This document shows, piece by piece, positions 44,201 to 53,325 of a stretch of DNA of 64,000 nucleotides. Positions within the stretch are counted from its first letter, which is position 1, and each line of letters begins with the position of its first letter. Origin of the DNA: Novosphingopyxis sp965218915 (GTDB taxonomy: Bacteria > Pseudomonadota > Alphaproteobacteria > Sphingomonadales > Sphingomonadaceae); assembly GCF_965218915.1 (NCBI RefSeq), contig NZ_OZ244708.1, forward strand, positions 1,550,001 to 1,614,000, given 5' to 3'. Position numbers and translations under genes: made by a program. The notes beneath the pieces are model-generated. The model ran no database searches and was not told the origin of the DNA. It worked only from the letters and a program-made list of their open reading frames with translations.

Positions 44201-44562
44201 ACCGCCGACGGTCCCGGTCTGGCGGGTGGCGGGATGTCGTGCGACAGCGGAGCGTCGGACATTGGTTCGTTCGCGGGTTCACCGAGCGGCCGCTCGTAAC
44301 GGCGTTCGCTGTCCATCGCAGCCGGGCGGCCCGTCGCCTCCAGCGTGGCGATGCGGCGACGCATGCGCCACAGCATCGTGCGATAGACGAGGTAGAGCGG
44401 CAGGAAGCCGACCAGGAATGCGCCGATCACCAGCACCGGCAACTTGGTGTCCATGCGCAAGCCCCCCCACAGGCCGATCGAGACGGGCTCCCAGTTGTTG
44501 GCCGAGAATACCACCAGCGCCACCGCCAGCGCCACCCAGAACAAGGTCTTCAGAAATTGCAT
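44197..44562 (-). CDS. lapA: LapA-domain membrane protein
   Basis: A 121-residue protein with two membrane segments (FLKTLFWVALAVALVVFSAN and LPVLVIGAFLVGFLPLYLVY) around a short NWEPVSIGLW loop, then a coiled, polar tail. This matches the LPS assembly LapA domain layout. In gammaproteobacteria LapA works with LapB in LPS control; here only the domain is suggested. The gene is translationally coupled to pyrF and transcribed away from sodB. Confidence 0.75.
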   Translation of the reverse strand: MQFLKTLFWVALAVALVVFSANNWEPVSIGLWGGLRMDTKLPVLVIGAFLVGFLPLYLVYRTMLWRMRRRIATLEATGRPAAMDSERRYERPLGEPANEPMSDAPLSHDIPPPARPGPSAV

Positions 44563-44705
44563 TCCGCGCGCCTCCGCCGCCTGTCATCGTGCCGAGCATA
44601 GAAAAGGGCGGGGCAAAGCGCCAGTGGCTTGCGCGCCGGAACAAACGGCGCGCTGTGCCATTGACCGGAAGACAGTTCAGTCTCGATCCTAACGGAGATT
44701 TTCCC

Positions 44706-45329
44706 ATGGCGTTCACGCTTCCCGAGCTTCCCTATTCCAAGACCGCCTTCGGCGACACGATCAGCGAGGACACATTCGATTACCATTACGGCAAGCACCA
44801 CAAGGCCTATGTCGACAAGACCAATGCCGCGCTGGAGAAGACCGGTCTTTCGAGCCCGAAGCTGAGCGAAGTCATCCTTCACGCCAAGAGCCAGGGCGAC
44901 AACGGCCTGTTCAACAACAGCGCGCAGGTGTGGAACCACAGCTTCTACTGGGAATGCCTGTCACCGGACGGCGGCAAGCCCTCGGGCGAGCTGAAGGACG
45001 CGCTTGACCGCGATTTCGGTTCGGTCGACGATTTCAAGAAAAAGTTCAAGGAAGAGGCCACCGGCCACTTCGCCAGCGGCTGGGCGTGGCTCGTGATGGA
45101 CGGCGACAAGCTCGCTATCACCAGCTTCCACGATGCCGATACGCCCGTCGCGCATCAGGGCAAGAAGCCGGTCTTCACGCTCGATGTGTGGGAGCACGCC
45201 TATTATCTCGACTACCAGAACGCCCGCCCCGATTATATCGACGCGCTGCTTGACGATGCAATAAACTGGGACTTCGTGGCGAAGAATCTCGATGGCAAGG
45301 GCGTCGAGCGAGCCGATCAGGACGGCTGA
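44706..45329 (+). CDS. sodB: Superoxide dismutase, Fe/Mn family
   Basis: A 207-residue enzyme. Metal ligands: His in DYHYGKHHKAYVDKTN, His in VWNHSFYWECLSPDGG, and Asp/His in TLDVWEHAYYLDYQNARPDY. GDNGLFNNSAQ and LFNN-AQ wording favour the iron-type (SodB). The longer frame upstream is unlikely; ATG 44706 is preceded by ACGGAG. It is the last clear core gene before the island; a hairpin terminator follows at 45344-45380. Confidence 0.95.
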   Translation: MAFTLPELPYSKTAFGDTISEDTFDYHYGKHHKAYVDKTNAALEKTGLSSPKLSEVILHAKSQGDNGLFNNSAQVWNHSFYWECLSPDGGKPSGELKDALDRDFGSVDDFKKKFKEEATGHFASGWAWLVMDGDKLAITSFHDADTPVAHQGKKPVFTLDVWEHAYYLDYQNARPDYIDALLDDAINWDFVAKNLDGKGVERADQDG

Positions 45330-45343
45330 TTTTTTACGGGTTT

Positions 45344-45380
45344 GAAAAAGAAGGGCCGTCCGGTGGGGCGGCGCTTTTCT
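45344..45380 (+). terminator. Probable rho-independent terminator of sodB
   Basis: AAGGGCCGTCC and GGGGCGGCGCTT form an 11-base stem with two mismatches, and a TTTTC-TTT stretch follows. It lies 15 bases after the sodB stop and 13 bases before the tRNA remnant. Confidence 0.65.
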
Positions 45381-45392
45381 TTGGCGATCATG

Positions 45393-45442
<50 letters not shown>

Positions 45443-45581
45443 CAAACCCGCGGAGAACGGCGGTTTTTGCAGTTTAGGGTTTTGCTGCGGATTGTGGTTT
45501 TTGAGGCTGTGTATACGCCGTGTACACAAAGGGTCAGATACATCCGATCGCCCGTTTATCGACCGGCACCCTTTAGAACCG

Positions 45582-48176
45582 CTACAGGTAGGTTTCCGAA
45601 TTTTCGCTGCGATAAAGTGACTTCGCGTCACTCGTTTTCCTGATTGCCGCTCTCACACTAGGATCTTGGACGTTCAGAGCTCTATACCGCCCATCGACCT
45701 CTGACACGGCCTCGATCCGTCCATAAAGGGCACCATGCTTCTCTGCATAGTTGGCTAAGCCAATGAGCTTGGGGAGGGAGTCGGCAAGATGGTGGCCATG
45801 CGGATCGACTATATCCGCTACAATTTCACCACCGGCATTGTCGTTGAAAAACACAAAGTCGGGTCGCATGATTTTGGCTTCACCCGCCTCGTGATAAACG
45901 ATTCCAAGTGAGTCCTGGCTGGCACGGGCTGGGTTGCGATACCACGCTGTCCTGCCCTCCCTTTCCATCTCGATTTCGTGAACCTTGCGTTCCCATTGGT
46001 TCAGTTCGTCCGGGAACATTCCATCGCCATCGCACATCAAGTGATCGTTGTATTTTGGCAACGGGCTTTCAGTGCCGTTTGCTTCCTTCACCGTAGTTGG
46101 CTGCAACCATGTTTTCGGGCGGGCAAGTGACACATCGAAGGGTTCGGCGCTCAGCTCGCTAATCTGGCGATAGGCTTCCTGCCGTTCGTCTGTGAGGGCT
46201 GAGATCGCTTCGCGGTGCTCTGATAGCCATTCGTTCGCCAGCGCCTCGGCAGCGCCCTCCAGACGCTCCCTGACGGCTTCTACAAGCCCCATCGCCGCAA
46301 CGTCTGTATGAGCATCAATCAGCGCCTCATCGCTATCGTCGTCATCTTCATTCTGTGCTGCGAGATGTTCGCTGTAAGTTGTCGCTAGGTCAGGGCTGAT
46401 AATCCGTGCTGCGCGTTTGTAGGCATCCTCGATCACCGCATAATCTGCTTCCTCGACAAATTCGTTGAAAGTGCGCTCTTCGGACGCAATGTCCGCCTCA
46501 TAGGTTAGCCCTTCGACTGTCAGCACACTCTCACGCTTTGCCGAAATCTCGCTGGCTAGATCGGCTCGCGCTCTGCCGAGAACCTTGTGCATCGCTGCGT
46601 GGGCTTTTTTCCCCGCATCCGGCAGTAAGTCATCACTAGCCAGTTCATGCGCCAAGGCGGTAAGCCGTTTGACCGGACGGGCTTGCCGCTTAGGGAGAGA
46701 TTGCGAAGGGAGAGACAGCAGCTTCTCCCACACGTCTTCGGAAGCGGCAGGATTGGGTAACAATTCGACAGGATGAATGAGAACGCGGCGGAGGGGCAAA
46801 TCCTCGCCGATTTCACCGCCCGACATGAGGGCGGTCACAACCGCGTCGACTGAATCCTTGTCGAAATGTGGAAGCAGACAATCGACCGCGTTCAATTGTT
46901 CGTTGCCGGGTATGCGTCTGGCCAGCGGGGACCGCACCATTCTCCCCAAAAGCTGCGTAATGTGCGTTTTGTCGCTGGCTGGACGGAAGGAAACCATCAC
47001 TTCGGCGCGGGGACAATCCCAGCCAGTGCTGATCGCACTCTTTGCCACAAGGATGCGTATATCGTCCCGCTCCTGAACGCGCTCAGGCTCGACATACGGG
47101 GCGCGATGGCTGCCAAATTGCTCTTCCTTGTGCTCGCCAAAGACATTGGCGACGCTACCCTCTGGCAGTTCCGGCCAATCATCGAAAACGACATCCAACC
47201 ATTCGCCAATATCGTTGTGGTTAGGCGAGTTCGGCACTTGCAACACCAAAAGCGGCTGGACGGCTTCCGTCTCGCCCTGCTGCTTGGCATAATCCGCCCA
47301 GGCATTGGAAATGTCGCGCAGCTTGCCCGTTCCCCGGCGTAACAGGACGGTGGCAAAGTTGCCCGCTTCATCGGGCACGTCCAATTTAATGGTGTCCTTG
47401 ATGAGGCCGCTATCCTGCACCTTTTTCGAATCCACTACGACGTTGGGAAGCGTCCCGTGGCCCTTCATCCCTTGAATGGCATCGTTGAATCGTTGGACGG
47501 TAGCTGAGATGCCCCAAACTATCGGAATGCCCGGAACGCTGCCCGTGCCATTGATAAGCTGCTTGATAATGGTGGGCTTGCCATTGGTCGATGACGCGCT
47601 TCCATCTCTCATCCCGCGATGCGCTTCGTCGAGCACGAGGTAGAGCGTGAGGTCCGGGTCTTCGATGGTGTTTTGGATCGTATCCCAAATCGTATGGGAT
47701 CGCAGATCGGGCATAAGCCGTCCGCCGGAACCATCCTTCTCCAGAGGAGCATCATCGGGATCGTGGCCCCGAACCAGCAAGCTCGTTTTCGCCAGCTTCT
47801 GCGTGTTGAGAAAATAGATTTTTCCCGGCTCGAAGGTTTCGCGGCTGAACGTGTTTTCGACCGTCACCAGATCAGATACGGTGAGCTTGTCGGAGGCTTG
47901 ATGCAATCGCCACTTGGATTGCTCGTTTAAAGACGGATCATCGCTGAACCAGATCACCACAGCGCCCGGATCGGCAAGATAGTCGAATTCGTCGCTCCCG
48001 AAGAACAACGCTTCAAACACAGCCGCCGCCATGACCGTTTTTCCTGCTCCGGTAGTGGCAGTGAGCGAGAAAGCGTGCTTGTCGCCATCCTCGTGCCAGC
48101 GCTTGCGGGCCTTTTTCAAGCGTTCGAGAACGTCGGCAACCGCTTCGTCCTGATAATCCTTGAGCGTGAATTTCAT
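45582..48176 (-). CDS. res: Type III restriction enzyme Res subunit
   Basis: An 864-residue helicase-nuclease. Walker A SLTATTGAGKTVMAAAVFEA, DEAH box LYLVLDEAHRGMRDG, motif III WGISATVQRF, and helicase C motifs ILVAKSAISTGWDCPRAEVM and HITQLLGRMVRSPLARRI. The C-terminal part has PDFVFFNDNAGGEIVADIVD, where a PD-(D/E)xK nuclease would lie, though no clear Lys follows the acidic pair. It starts 3 bases after the methyltransferase stop. With that protein it would form a type III restriction complex, cutting unmodified DNA in an ATP-dependent way. Confidence 0.88.
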   Translation of the reverse strand: MKFTLKDYQDEAVADVLERLKKARKRWHEDGDKHAFSLTATTGAGKTVMAAAVFEALFFGSDEFDYLADPGAVVIWFSDDPSLNEQSKWRLHQASDKLTVSDLVTVENTFSRETFEPGKIYFLNTQKLAKTSLLVRGHDPDDAPLEKDGSGGRLMPDLRSHTIWDTIQNTIEDPDLTLYLVLDEAHRGMRDGSASSTNGKPTIIKQLINGTGSVPGIPIVWGISATVQRFNDAIQGMKGHGTLPNVVVDSKKVQDSGLIKDTIKLDVPDEAGNFATVLLRRGTGKLRDISNAWADYAKQQGETEAVQPLLVLQVPNSPNHNDIGEWLDVVFDDWPELPEGSVANVFGEHKEEQFGSHRAPYVEPERVQERDDIRILVAKSAISTGWDCPRAEVMVSFRPASDKTHITQLLGRMVRSPLARRIPGNEQLNAVDCLLPHFDKDSVDAVVTALMSGGEIGEDLPLRRVLIHPVELLPNPAASEDVWEKLLSLPSQSLPKRQARPVKRLTALAHELASDDLLPDAGKKAHAAMHKVLGRARADLASEISAKRESVLTVEGLTYEADIASEERTFNEFVEEADYAVIEDAYKRAARIISPDLATTYSEHLAAQNEDDDDSDEALIDAHTDVAAMGLVEAVRERLEGAAEALANEWLSEHREAISALTDERQEAYRQISELSAEPFDVSLARPKTWLQPTTVKEANGTESPLPKYNDHLMCDGDGMFPDELNQWERKVHEIEMEREGRTAWYRNPARASQDSLGIVYHEAGEAKIMRPDFVFFNDNAGGEIVADIVDPHGHHLADSLPKLIGLANYAEKHGALYGRIEAVSEVDGRYRALNVQDPSVRAAIRKTSDAKSLYRSENSETYL

Positions 48177-48179
48177 CGT

Positions 48180-50315
48180 CTAGCGGCCCATCGCGAAGCG
48201 GAAATTGGTGAGATAGGATTCATACAACCGGATCGGCTCCACCTTTGGCGGCATTTGTCGCACCACAGCCTGAAAGCGGCGTTCGTCGTCCGTCACGATA
48301 TAGGCGATGCGCATGTCGGCCTTGCCTTCCATCGCAGCGGCAAAGGGCGCAGCCTTGTCGAGATCGGTCAGCAAACCGTAGGTATCGGCAACGGCCCAGC
48401 CATCCTCGGGCAGCCTACCAATTCGCTCACCTTCGCTTCCTGCTCGCATCCATAGCAGCGGAGCGATGCGCTCAAAGGCACGATTGTGGCTAACGGCAAC
48501 CGGGGTTTCATAGGTGAGGGTAAAAAATTCAGCATTCTCTTCGAAGCCTTCGGCCATCGGGAATTCGTCGGTGAATTTATAATCGCCCTCAACCTCACTG
48601 CCGTCGGGGCTTTGACCCGAAATTGCCGCCTCAACGCGAGGTTTTGTAACGTAATCGCAGATGCCCCATTTCTCCCAATCAGCATCACCCGGACGAAGCG
48701 CCTTATCAACTAAGGCGGCTTGCTCAGCAGCGGCGACTTCGTTGTTGGTTATCGAGATGCTTTGTCGATGCCCGCCGTAGATTCTGTTAATCCGCATGAC
48801 CGCGTGCGCGGTTGTCCCGGAGCCGCAGAAGAAATCAAGAATGATGGCGTTTTCGCTTTTCTCAACGAAGAACCTCAAAACATCTTCAACCGCGTAAAGA
48901 GACTTTGGATATGGGAAACCGCGCCCTGGGATAAGTTTAGAGATTACGTTGGTCCCTCCCGTCTCGGCATTGTGCGAAGGCAGGTTCCAAACTCGTTTTG
49001 GTGGCGGAGTGTCTTCATCAATAGCGACAACTCCAATGACCGAGCCATCACGTTTCTTCCCAGTAACTTGGATTGCGCCCTCTTCGATTTGTGAGATCGT
49101 GCCACCCGGCAGATACTGGACCGTCCCTCTTTTCTCCGCCTTTTTCCATGAATTGACACGGGCGTAGCCCTTATTCCAACGACGGCGCAAAACCTCAGGC
49201 GTAAGGCCCCATAGCATCTCTGTCCCGTCTGGCTTCAGCGGCCAAACCGCAACTGTTCCTCCGGGGACTTCGACTGATTCTCTGTCAATATCGTCATTGA
49301 TTGCGTCTCCAACCGAATGGAGGTGGCCATTCGTTTCTTGAAGAAAAATGGGGTAGAACTGATTGGGCCGTGCGCCCCTTATGCTGGAAGGCTCGCGCCT
49401 TCTTAGACCAAGCCATTCCAATGCCGCCGTGTCGTTTCCGTCGCCTTTCGCTGGATCGAGCATATTTCGGAACCAAGGGGTGAGCTTCGTTCCGCCCGCA
49501 GTGACAACGAATACATGCTCTTCAACTCGTGAAAACTTTCCAGCTCGCACCGCCCCCTTGGCGCTAATTACGCTAGTAATCATCTGGATGTCTGACTCTG
49601 GGAACACCTGCTCCAGCAACAAAGCGAGGCGATGGACCTCTTTTTCATCAATAGTTGCTACCAACACTCCAGTGCGGGGGCGTAGCAATTCGCGAGCAAT
49701 CTTGAGCCTGCGCTCCAGCATCGCGAGCCATTTCGAGTGCTTGTAATCATCGTCCGGATCGACATAGTCGTTATTATATTTCCAGTCTTTCGCGCGCGAA
49801 TTGTATGGTGGATCGATGTAGATCACATCCACCTTGCCGCGATGGGTGAAGGTCAATGCCTCCAATGCATGGAAATTCTCGCCATTGATGACGGTATGGA
49901 ACGGCTTATCGCCGCCGCGCTCGACCTTCCCTGTGCTGACAAGGCCGGGGTAAATGTAATCCTTGAACTCCGCGACTACGATCAGATCATCGACAGCCGC
50001 CTCGGTCCCTTCCGGCTTATCCGCGTAGAGAAGCGACAGACTGGCGGTCCGTTCTGCACCTTTGCCGGACAGCCCCGTCACCTTCCACAGCCGTTGGTCG
50101 CCCTTCTTCGTCGATCCGCGCTCCGGGAGTATGCGAACCTTGTCTCCCTTCCGAACGGGGCGACCGGGCAGTTCGACATTCTCCGGACGGTGGCGCTCGA
50201 AATTCAGCCCGAAAGAGCGGCGCGACGAAAGCGCCCGGAATTCCCGCTCCAGCTCTTTACCAAGCTGCGCGTCCTTGGCCTTCGCCTTTGCAATAAGATC
50301 AGTCAGGCGAGACAC
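48180..50315 (-). CDS. mod: Type III DNA methyltransferase Mod subunit
   Basis: A 711-residue adenine-specific DNA methyltransferase. Motif IV is VIYIDPPYNSRAKDWKYNND and motif I LDFFCGSGTTAHAVMRINR, in the order of class beta enzymes. NGENFHALEALTFTHRGKVD precedes motif IV. The middle (about 300-450) is a target-recognition region. The start is GTG 50315 behind GGAG. It recognises and methylates the site that Res then spares. The upstream DUF262 gene is 34 bases away, so it is likely one operon. Confidence 0.9.
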   Translation of the reverse strand: MSRLTDLIAKAKAKDAQLGKELEREFRALSSRRSFGLNFERHRPENVELPGRPVRKGDKVRILPERGSTKKGDQRLWKVTGLSGKGAERTASLSLLYADKPEGTEAAVDDLIVVAEFKDYIYPGLVSTGKVERGGDKPFHTVINGENFHALEALTFTHRGKVDVIYIDPPYNSRAKDWKYNNDYVDPDDDYKHSKWLAMLERRLKIARELLRPRTGVLVATIDEKEVHRLALLLEQVFPESDIQMITSVISAKGAVRAGKFSRVEEHVFVVTAGGTKLTPWFRNMLDPAKGDGNDTAALEWLGLRRREPSSIRGARPNQFYPIFLQETNGHLHSVGDAINDDIDRESVEVPGGTVAVWPLKPDGTEMLWGLTPEVLRRRWNKGYARVNSWKKAEKRGTVQYLPGGTISQIEEGAIQVTGKKRDGSVIGVVAIDEDTPPPKRVWNLPSHNAETGGTNVISKLIPGRGFPYPKSLYAVEDVLRFFVEKSENAIILDFFCGSGTTAHAVMRINRIYGGHRQSISITNNEVAAAEQAALVDKALRPGDADWEKWGICDYVTKPRVEAAISGQSPDGSEVEGDYKFTDEFPMAEGFEENAEFFTLTYETPVAVSHNRAFERIAPLLWMRAGSEGERIGRLPEDGWAVADTYGLLTDLDKAAPFAAAMEGKADMRIAYIVTDDERRFQAVVRQMPPKVEPIRLYESYLTNFRFAMGR

Positions 50316-50349
50316 GAAAACTCCTTTTCGTTTTGGCTGGCAGGACGGC

Positions 50350-52044
50350 TCATTCCTCCTCTTCCTCCAGCTCCCAGTTCTCGATTAGCACGTCCAGCAA
50401 CGCCTCCTGCCGTTTCTCAATAATCTCGGGCGTCCATCGCTTTTTCGAGAGCACTTGGCTGGTCAAGGCATAAGAGGACACGTCGCTTTTGCCCTTAAAA
50501 TAAGTGTCGCACTTTCGGTCGAAATCGTAGTTCTGGGCGGCGCTGTTTTTCTTCTTGTTGAGCGGCACGAGGTTGGCCAGCCGATGCACCCATTCCTTGC
50601 GCTTGTCAGAATCGGGCCACCATTCCGCCCACTCGGACTCGTCGTTTACGGTTTGGGGAAGCACATGCTCGATGGTCAGGATTTTGGCGTCGTAGGAGGC
50701 CGCGCCGTCCCCAATGAAAGAATCTAACCGAAGCAGGAGATAGTTTCTGCGCCGGGGTGTGAATTCATAAACATTGGCATTGAGCGTATCCCGAAACAGC
50801 TCCTTTTCATCCTCATCGAGATGGAGCCAATCCATATCGTCCAGCTCTTCACCGTCCTCAATTTCCGCAATGAGATTGCCGTAAATCTCGATCCGCTCAT
50901 TCACATAGACCCGGCACACATGGATATAGGCTGCGAGGCGTTCCAGCCGTTGGAAAAAGTCGGCCAGCATAGCTGGGTTGTTTCGATGCTTTTTGAGGAA
51001 CAGCATCGCTGGCGGAATCCAGTCCGAATTGTCGATCCGGTTCAGCCAGGTAATGTAGAAATTGACCTTCTCGGCATGGCTGATCGCCGTGTAGGAGGCG
51101 TTGCGAATGGCATCCAACGCATCGGCATATGGCTCAAGCACGTCGTCAATGAACGGCTTGGGATCGGGATTGTTGGGAAGGACGTGCTCTCGAAATTCTT
51201 CCAACAATGATCGCTTGGCCTTCTCCCTCGCGTAGATCATCCTGAGGTAGGTGAAGAGATCGCGGAAGCCTTCGCGGGTTAGCTCGACCTCCATCTCTTC
51301 CCATTTGTCGTTATATTCCTGCCGCTCCGTTTCGCCGCTGATCTTGCCGATGATGTCGGCCTTGATGATGTCGGTCGGTTGCAGGTCCAGCCCACGGCTG
51401 TTCATCACCGAGAACACGCGGAAAGCGGACGCTTCGTTCGGCGTCGAAACAGCCACTAGATAGCAGCGGGTCAGCAGAAAGCTCGCAAAGTCGAGTAGTT
51501 CGTCCGGCTTGTCGAATGCCTTGTCGATTGCTTTCCGCAGATGGACGGCATTGCGGAGGATATTAGCACGGGCCTCGTTTTCAAGCCCGGATTCGTCAAG
51601 CTCGAATAATTCGTCCAGATTGAACTCCTGGACATATTTGCGGAAGAACGCCTTGTCCCGCTCGCGCAGGGTTAGGCGGGGCTTTGGCTCAATTTTCTCA
51701 GCTTTCTTACCCGGCTCGACAACGTAGCCTTTCAACTCGTCCTTGTTCGCTCCGTCATGGGCACAGGACAAGGCGGCGAATAGGATGGTGAGTGTTGTCA
51801 GCCGTTGCTGGCCGTCGATTACTTCGGCGAGCGGTTTGTCCTCTCCCTTGATGAGAACGATGCTGCCGAGGAAGTATCCCTCTTCATCTTCGGTGTCGTA
51901 AAACGATTTTAGATCATCGAACAGTTCAGATGCTTCATCGACCGTCCATGCGTAGGGCCGTTGATAAGAAGGAATCACATATTCGAATTCAGAACTGAAA
52001 ATTTTGGAGAGAGGATATTCTGCACCGCTAATTTTCTTCGACAT
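50350..52044 (-). CDS. DUF262/DUF1524 protein, GmrSD-like
   Basis: A 564-residue protein. N-terminal DUF262: YVIPSYQRPYAWTVDEASEL and EVIDGQQRLTTLTILFAALS, the (I/V)DGQQR motif for NTP hydrolysis. C-terminal DUF1524-like HNH region: LTIEHVLPQTVNDESEWAEW and HRLANLVPLNKKKNSAAQNY. This is the single-chain GmrSD layout; such proteins can restrict modified phage DNA (type IV). The start at ATG 52044 behind GGAG is chosen over TTG 52059. It ends in a run of Glu residues. It sits between ImmA and the type III pair on one strand. Confidence 0.88.
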   Translation of the reverse strand: MSKKISGAEYPLSKIFSSEFEYVIPSYQRPYAWTVDEASELFDDLKSFYDTEDEEGYFLGSIVLIKGEDKPLAEVIDGQQRLTTLTILFAALSCAHDGANKDELKGYVVEPGKKAEKIEPKPRLTLRERDKAFFRKYVQEFNLDELFELDESGLENEARANILRNAVHLRKAIDKAFDKPDELLDFASFLLTRCYLVAVSTPNEASAFRVFSVMNSRGLDLQPTDIIKADIIGKISGETERQEYNDKWEEMEVELTREGFRDLFTYLRMIYAREKAKRSLLEEFREHVLPNNPDPKPFIDDVLEPYADALDAIRNASYTAISHAEKVNFYITWLNRIDNSDWIPPAMLFLKKHRNNPAMLADFFQRLERLAAYIHVCRVYVNERIEIYGNLIAEIEDGEELDDMDWLHLDEDEKELFRDTLNANVYEFTPRRRNYLLLRLDSFIGDGAASYDAKILTIEHVLPQTVNDESEWAEWWPDSDKRKEWVHRLANLVPLNKKKNSAAQNYDFDRKCDTYFKGKSDVSSYALTSQVLSKKRWTPEIIEKRQEALLDVLIENWELEEEEE

Positions 52045-52062
52045 CTCGTTCTCCAACAACCA

Positions 52063-52629
52063 TTATTGTGACGCCAGTGCGCGCCGCGCTCGGCGGCGAG
52101 CCCCTGTCACGTTGAGCCTCATCTGCATGAGGCTCGGGCTCACGCCAAAATTATTTGCGGCCGAGCGGAGGTCCGTTCCCAGCTTGGCGATCGATAGCGC
52201 TGCTTCTTCCGATACGAGTAGAGCAGGTCCAAGCCAATTCGCCTCTTCCTCCAATTCCGCAACGTATTCTCGAGTACCATCGGCGCCACACATTGGATGC
52301 GGCGGATGCATCAAAAGCATATGCGCGGCCTCGTGCATGAGATCGGCCCTTATCCGGGTTGGCGGAAGCCGATCGTTGTATATGATCAACTTTTCCGGCC
52401 CGAGGGATGCGGTCAGTGCGGACAGCCGTAGTTTACCCGATGTCCGCGCCAAATAGCTGACCGCCTGAGGCGCTTTTGACGCGAAAGTCGAAAGCTTAGC
52501 GATAGGCACTTCAAGGTGCTCAATGACCTTGAACGGGCACAAAGGGTGGGCCGCGGCAAGGCCGAGTTCCTTTCGAACTTCACAGGCAGTTCTGTTCGCC
52601 TCGCTTTTGAAGCCCCGCCGCAAGCCCAC
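52063..52629 (-). CDS. ImmA/IrrE-type metallopeptidase
   Basis: A protein of about 188 residues with the zinc motif IRADLMHEAAHMLLMHPPH (HExxH) and a downstream acidic helix (AELEEEANWLGPALLVS). Such enzymes cut or antagonise XRE-type repressors in phages and mobile elements. The start is not an ATG: TTG 52632 or GTG 52629 follow the upstream stop immediately. The gene directly downstream of an XRE-type regulator fits a repressor/anti-repressor pair, which would control the operon that follows. Confidence 0.85.
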   Translation of the reverse strand: MGLRRGFKSEANRTACEVRKELGLAAAHPLCPFKVIEHLEVPIAKLSTFASKAPQAVSYLARTSGKLRLSALTASLGPEKLIIYNDRLPPTRIRADLMHEAAHMLLMHPPHPMCGADGTREYVAELEEEANWLGPALLVSEEAALSIAKLGTDLRSAANNFGVSPSLMQMRLNVTGARRRARRALASQ

Positions 52630-52632
52630 CAA

Positions 52633-52974
52633 TCAAGCCTTTCGAAAATTATCGTAGGCGACCTTCAGTATAGCTGCGAGCGCTTCTGCTCCCTCTGCGT
52701 CCAGGTTCGGATCGGCTCTTAAGTAGCCCATCGCCTGCGCCACCGGCTCTGCGGACCGAGGTATTTCATGATCCAGGAAGAATCCATCAGTTCCTACACC
52801 CGCCCACCTAGCCAGCGCCCCTAAACTGTCGACATCCGGTCGCTTCCCATGAGAAAGCCGGGTGAGCGTAGAAGCGCTGACACCGGCTTCGTCCGCAACC
52901 TTTCTCCAAGTCATGTTCCGCGCTTGGCGTACCCCGTCGAGCGTGTTGATAAACTTTTCCCCATCGAACCACAC
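52633..52974 (-). CDS. XRE-family helix-turn-helix regulator
   Basis: A 113-residue protein if started at GTG 52974 (WFDGEKFINTLDGVRQARNM). The HTH is MTWRKVADEAGVSASTLTRL followed by SHGKRPDVDSLGALARWAGV. A longer frame runs upstream to 53121, but reads poorly. Its stop is adjacent to the ImmA/IrrE start. Most likely it represses its own operon (XRE-ImmA-DUF262-Mod-Res) and could be inactivated by the ImmA enzyme. It is divergent from a DUF2188 gene with about 105 bases between starts. Confidence 0.8.
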   Translation of the reverse strand: MWFDGEKFINTLDGVRQARNMTWRKVADEAGVSASTLTRLSHGKRPDVDSLGALARWAGVGTDGFFLDHEIPRSAEPVAQAMGYLRADPNLDAEGAEALAAILKVAYDNFRKA

Positions 52975-53079
52975 GGCGGCCACTATTCGACCCTTGCAAG
53001 AATGTTCGACATGTGCAATTCCTTCCGCGTTGCAGATTCGCAACGGTGGTGCATTAGCGCAATTTGAAGAGGGTTTGCA

Positions 53080-53304
53080 ATGGCCAGCAAGAACCAGCAT
53101 GTCGTGCACCGTGATGGCCAATGGGCGGTAAAGAGTGCGGGCAGCAAACGCGCCTCGTCACGGCATGCAACGCAGAAAGACGCGACACGTGCTGCTCGTG
53201 CAATAGCTCGCAATCAGCAAACCAAACTCCTCATTCACGGCCGCGATGGGCGTATTCGCCTTCGCGATAGCTACGGACACGATCCTCATCCCCCGCGCGG
53301 ATAG
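53080..53304 (+). CDS. DUF2188 protein
   Basis: A 74-residue protein with the DUF2188 wording throughout: ASKNQHVVHRDGQWAVKSAG, ASSRHATQKDATRAARAIAR and IHGRDGRIRLRDSYGHDPHP. It starts at ATG with AAGAGGG ahead, and lies 21 bases before the CBASS nucleotidyltransferase. The family is widespread and uncharacterised, often close to mobile or stress genes. It may share the CBASS promoter. Confidence 0.85.
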   Translation: MASKNQHVVHRDGQWAVKSAGSKRASSRHATQKDATRAARAIARNQQTKLLIHGRDGRIRLRDSYGHDPHPPRG

Positions 53305-53325
53305 GATCAACCGAAAGGACGCGAC

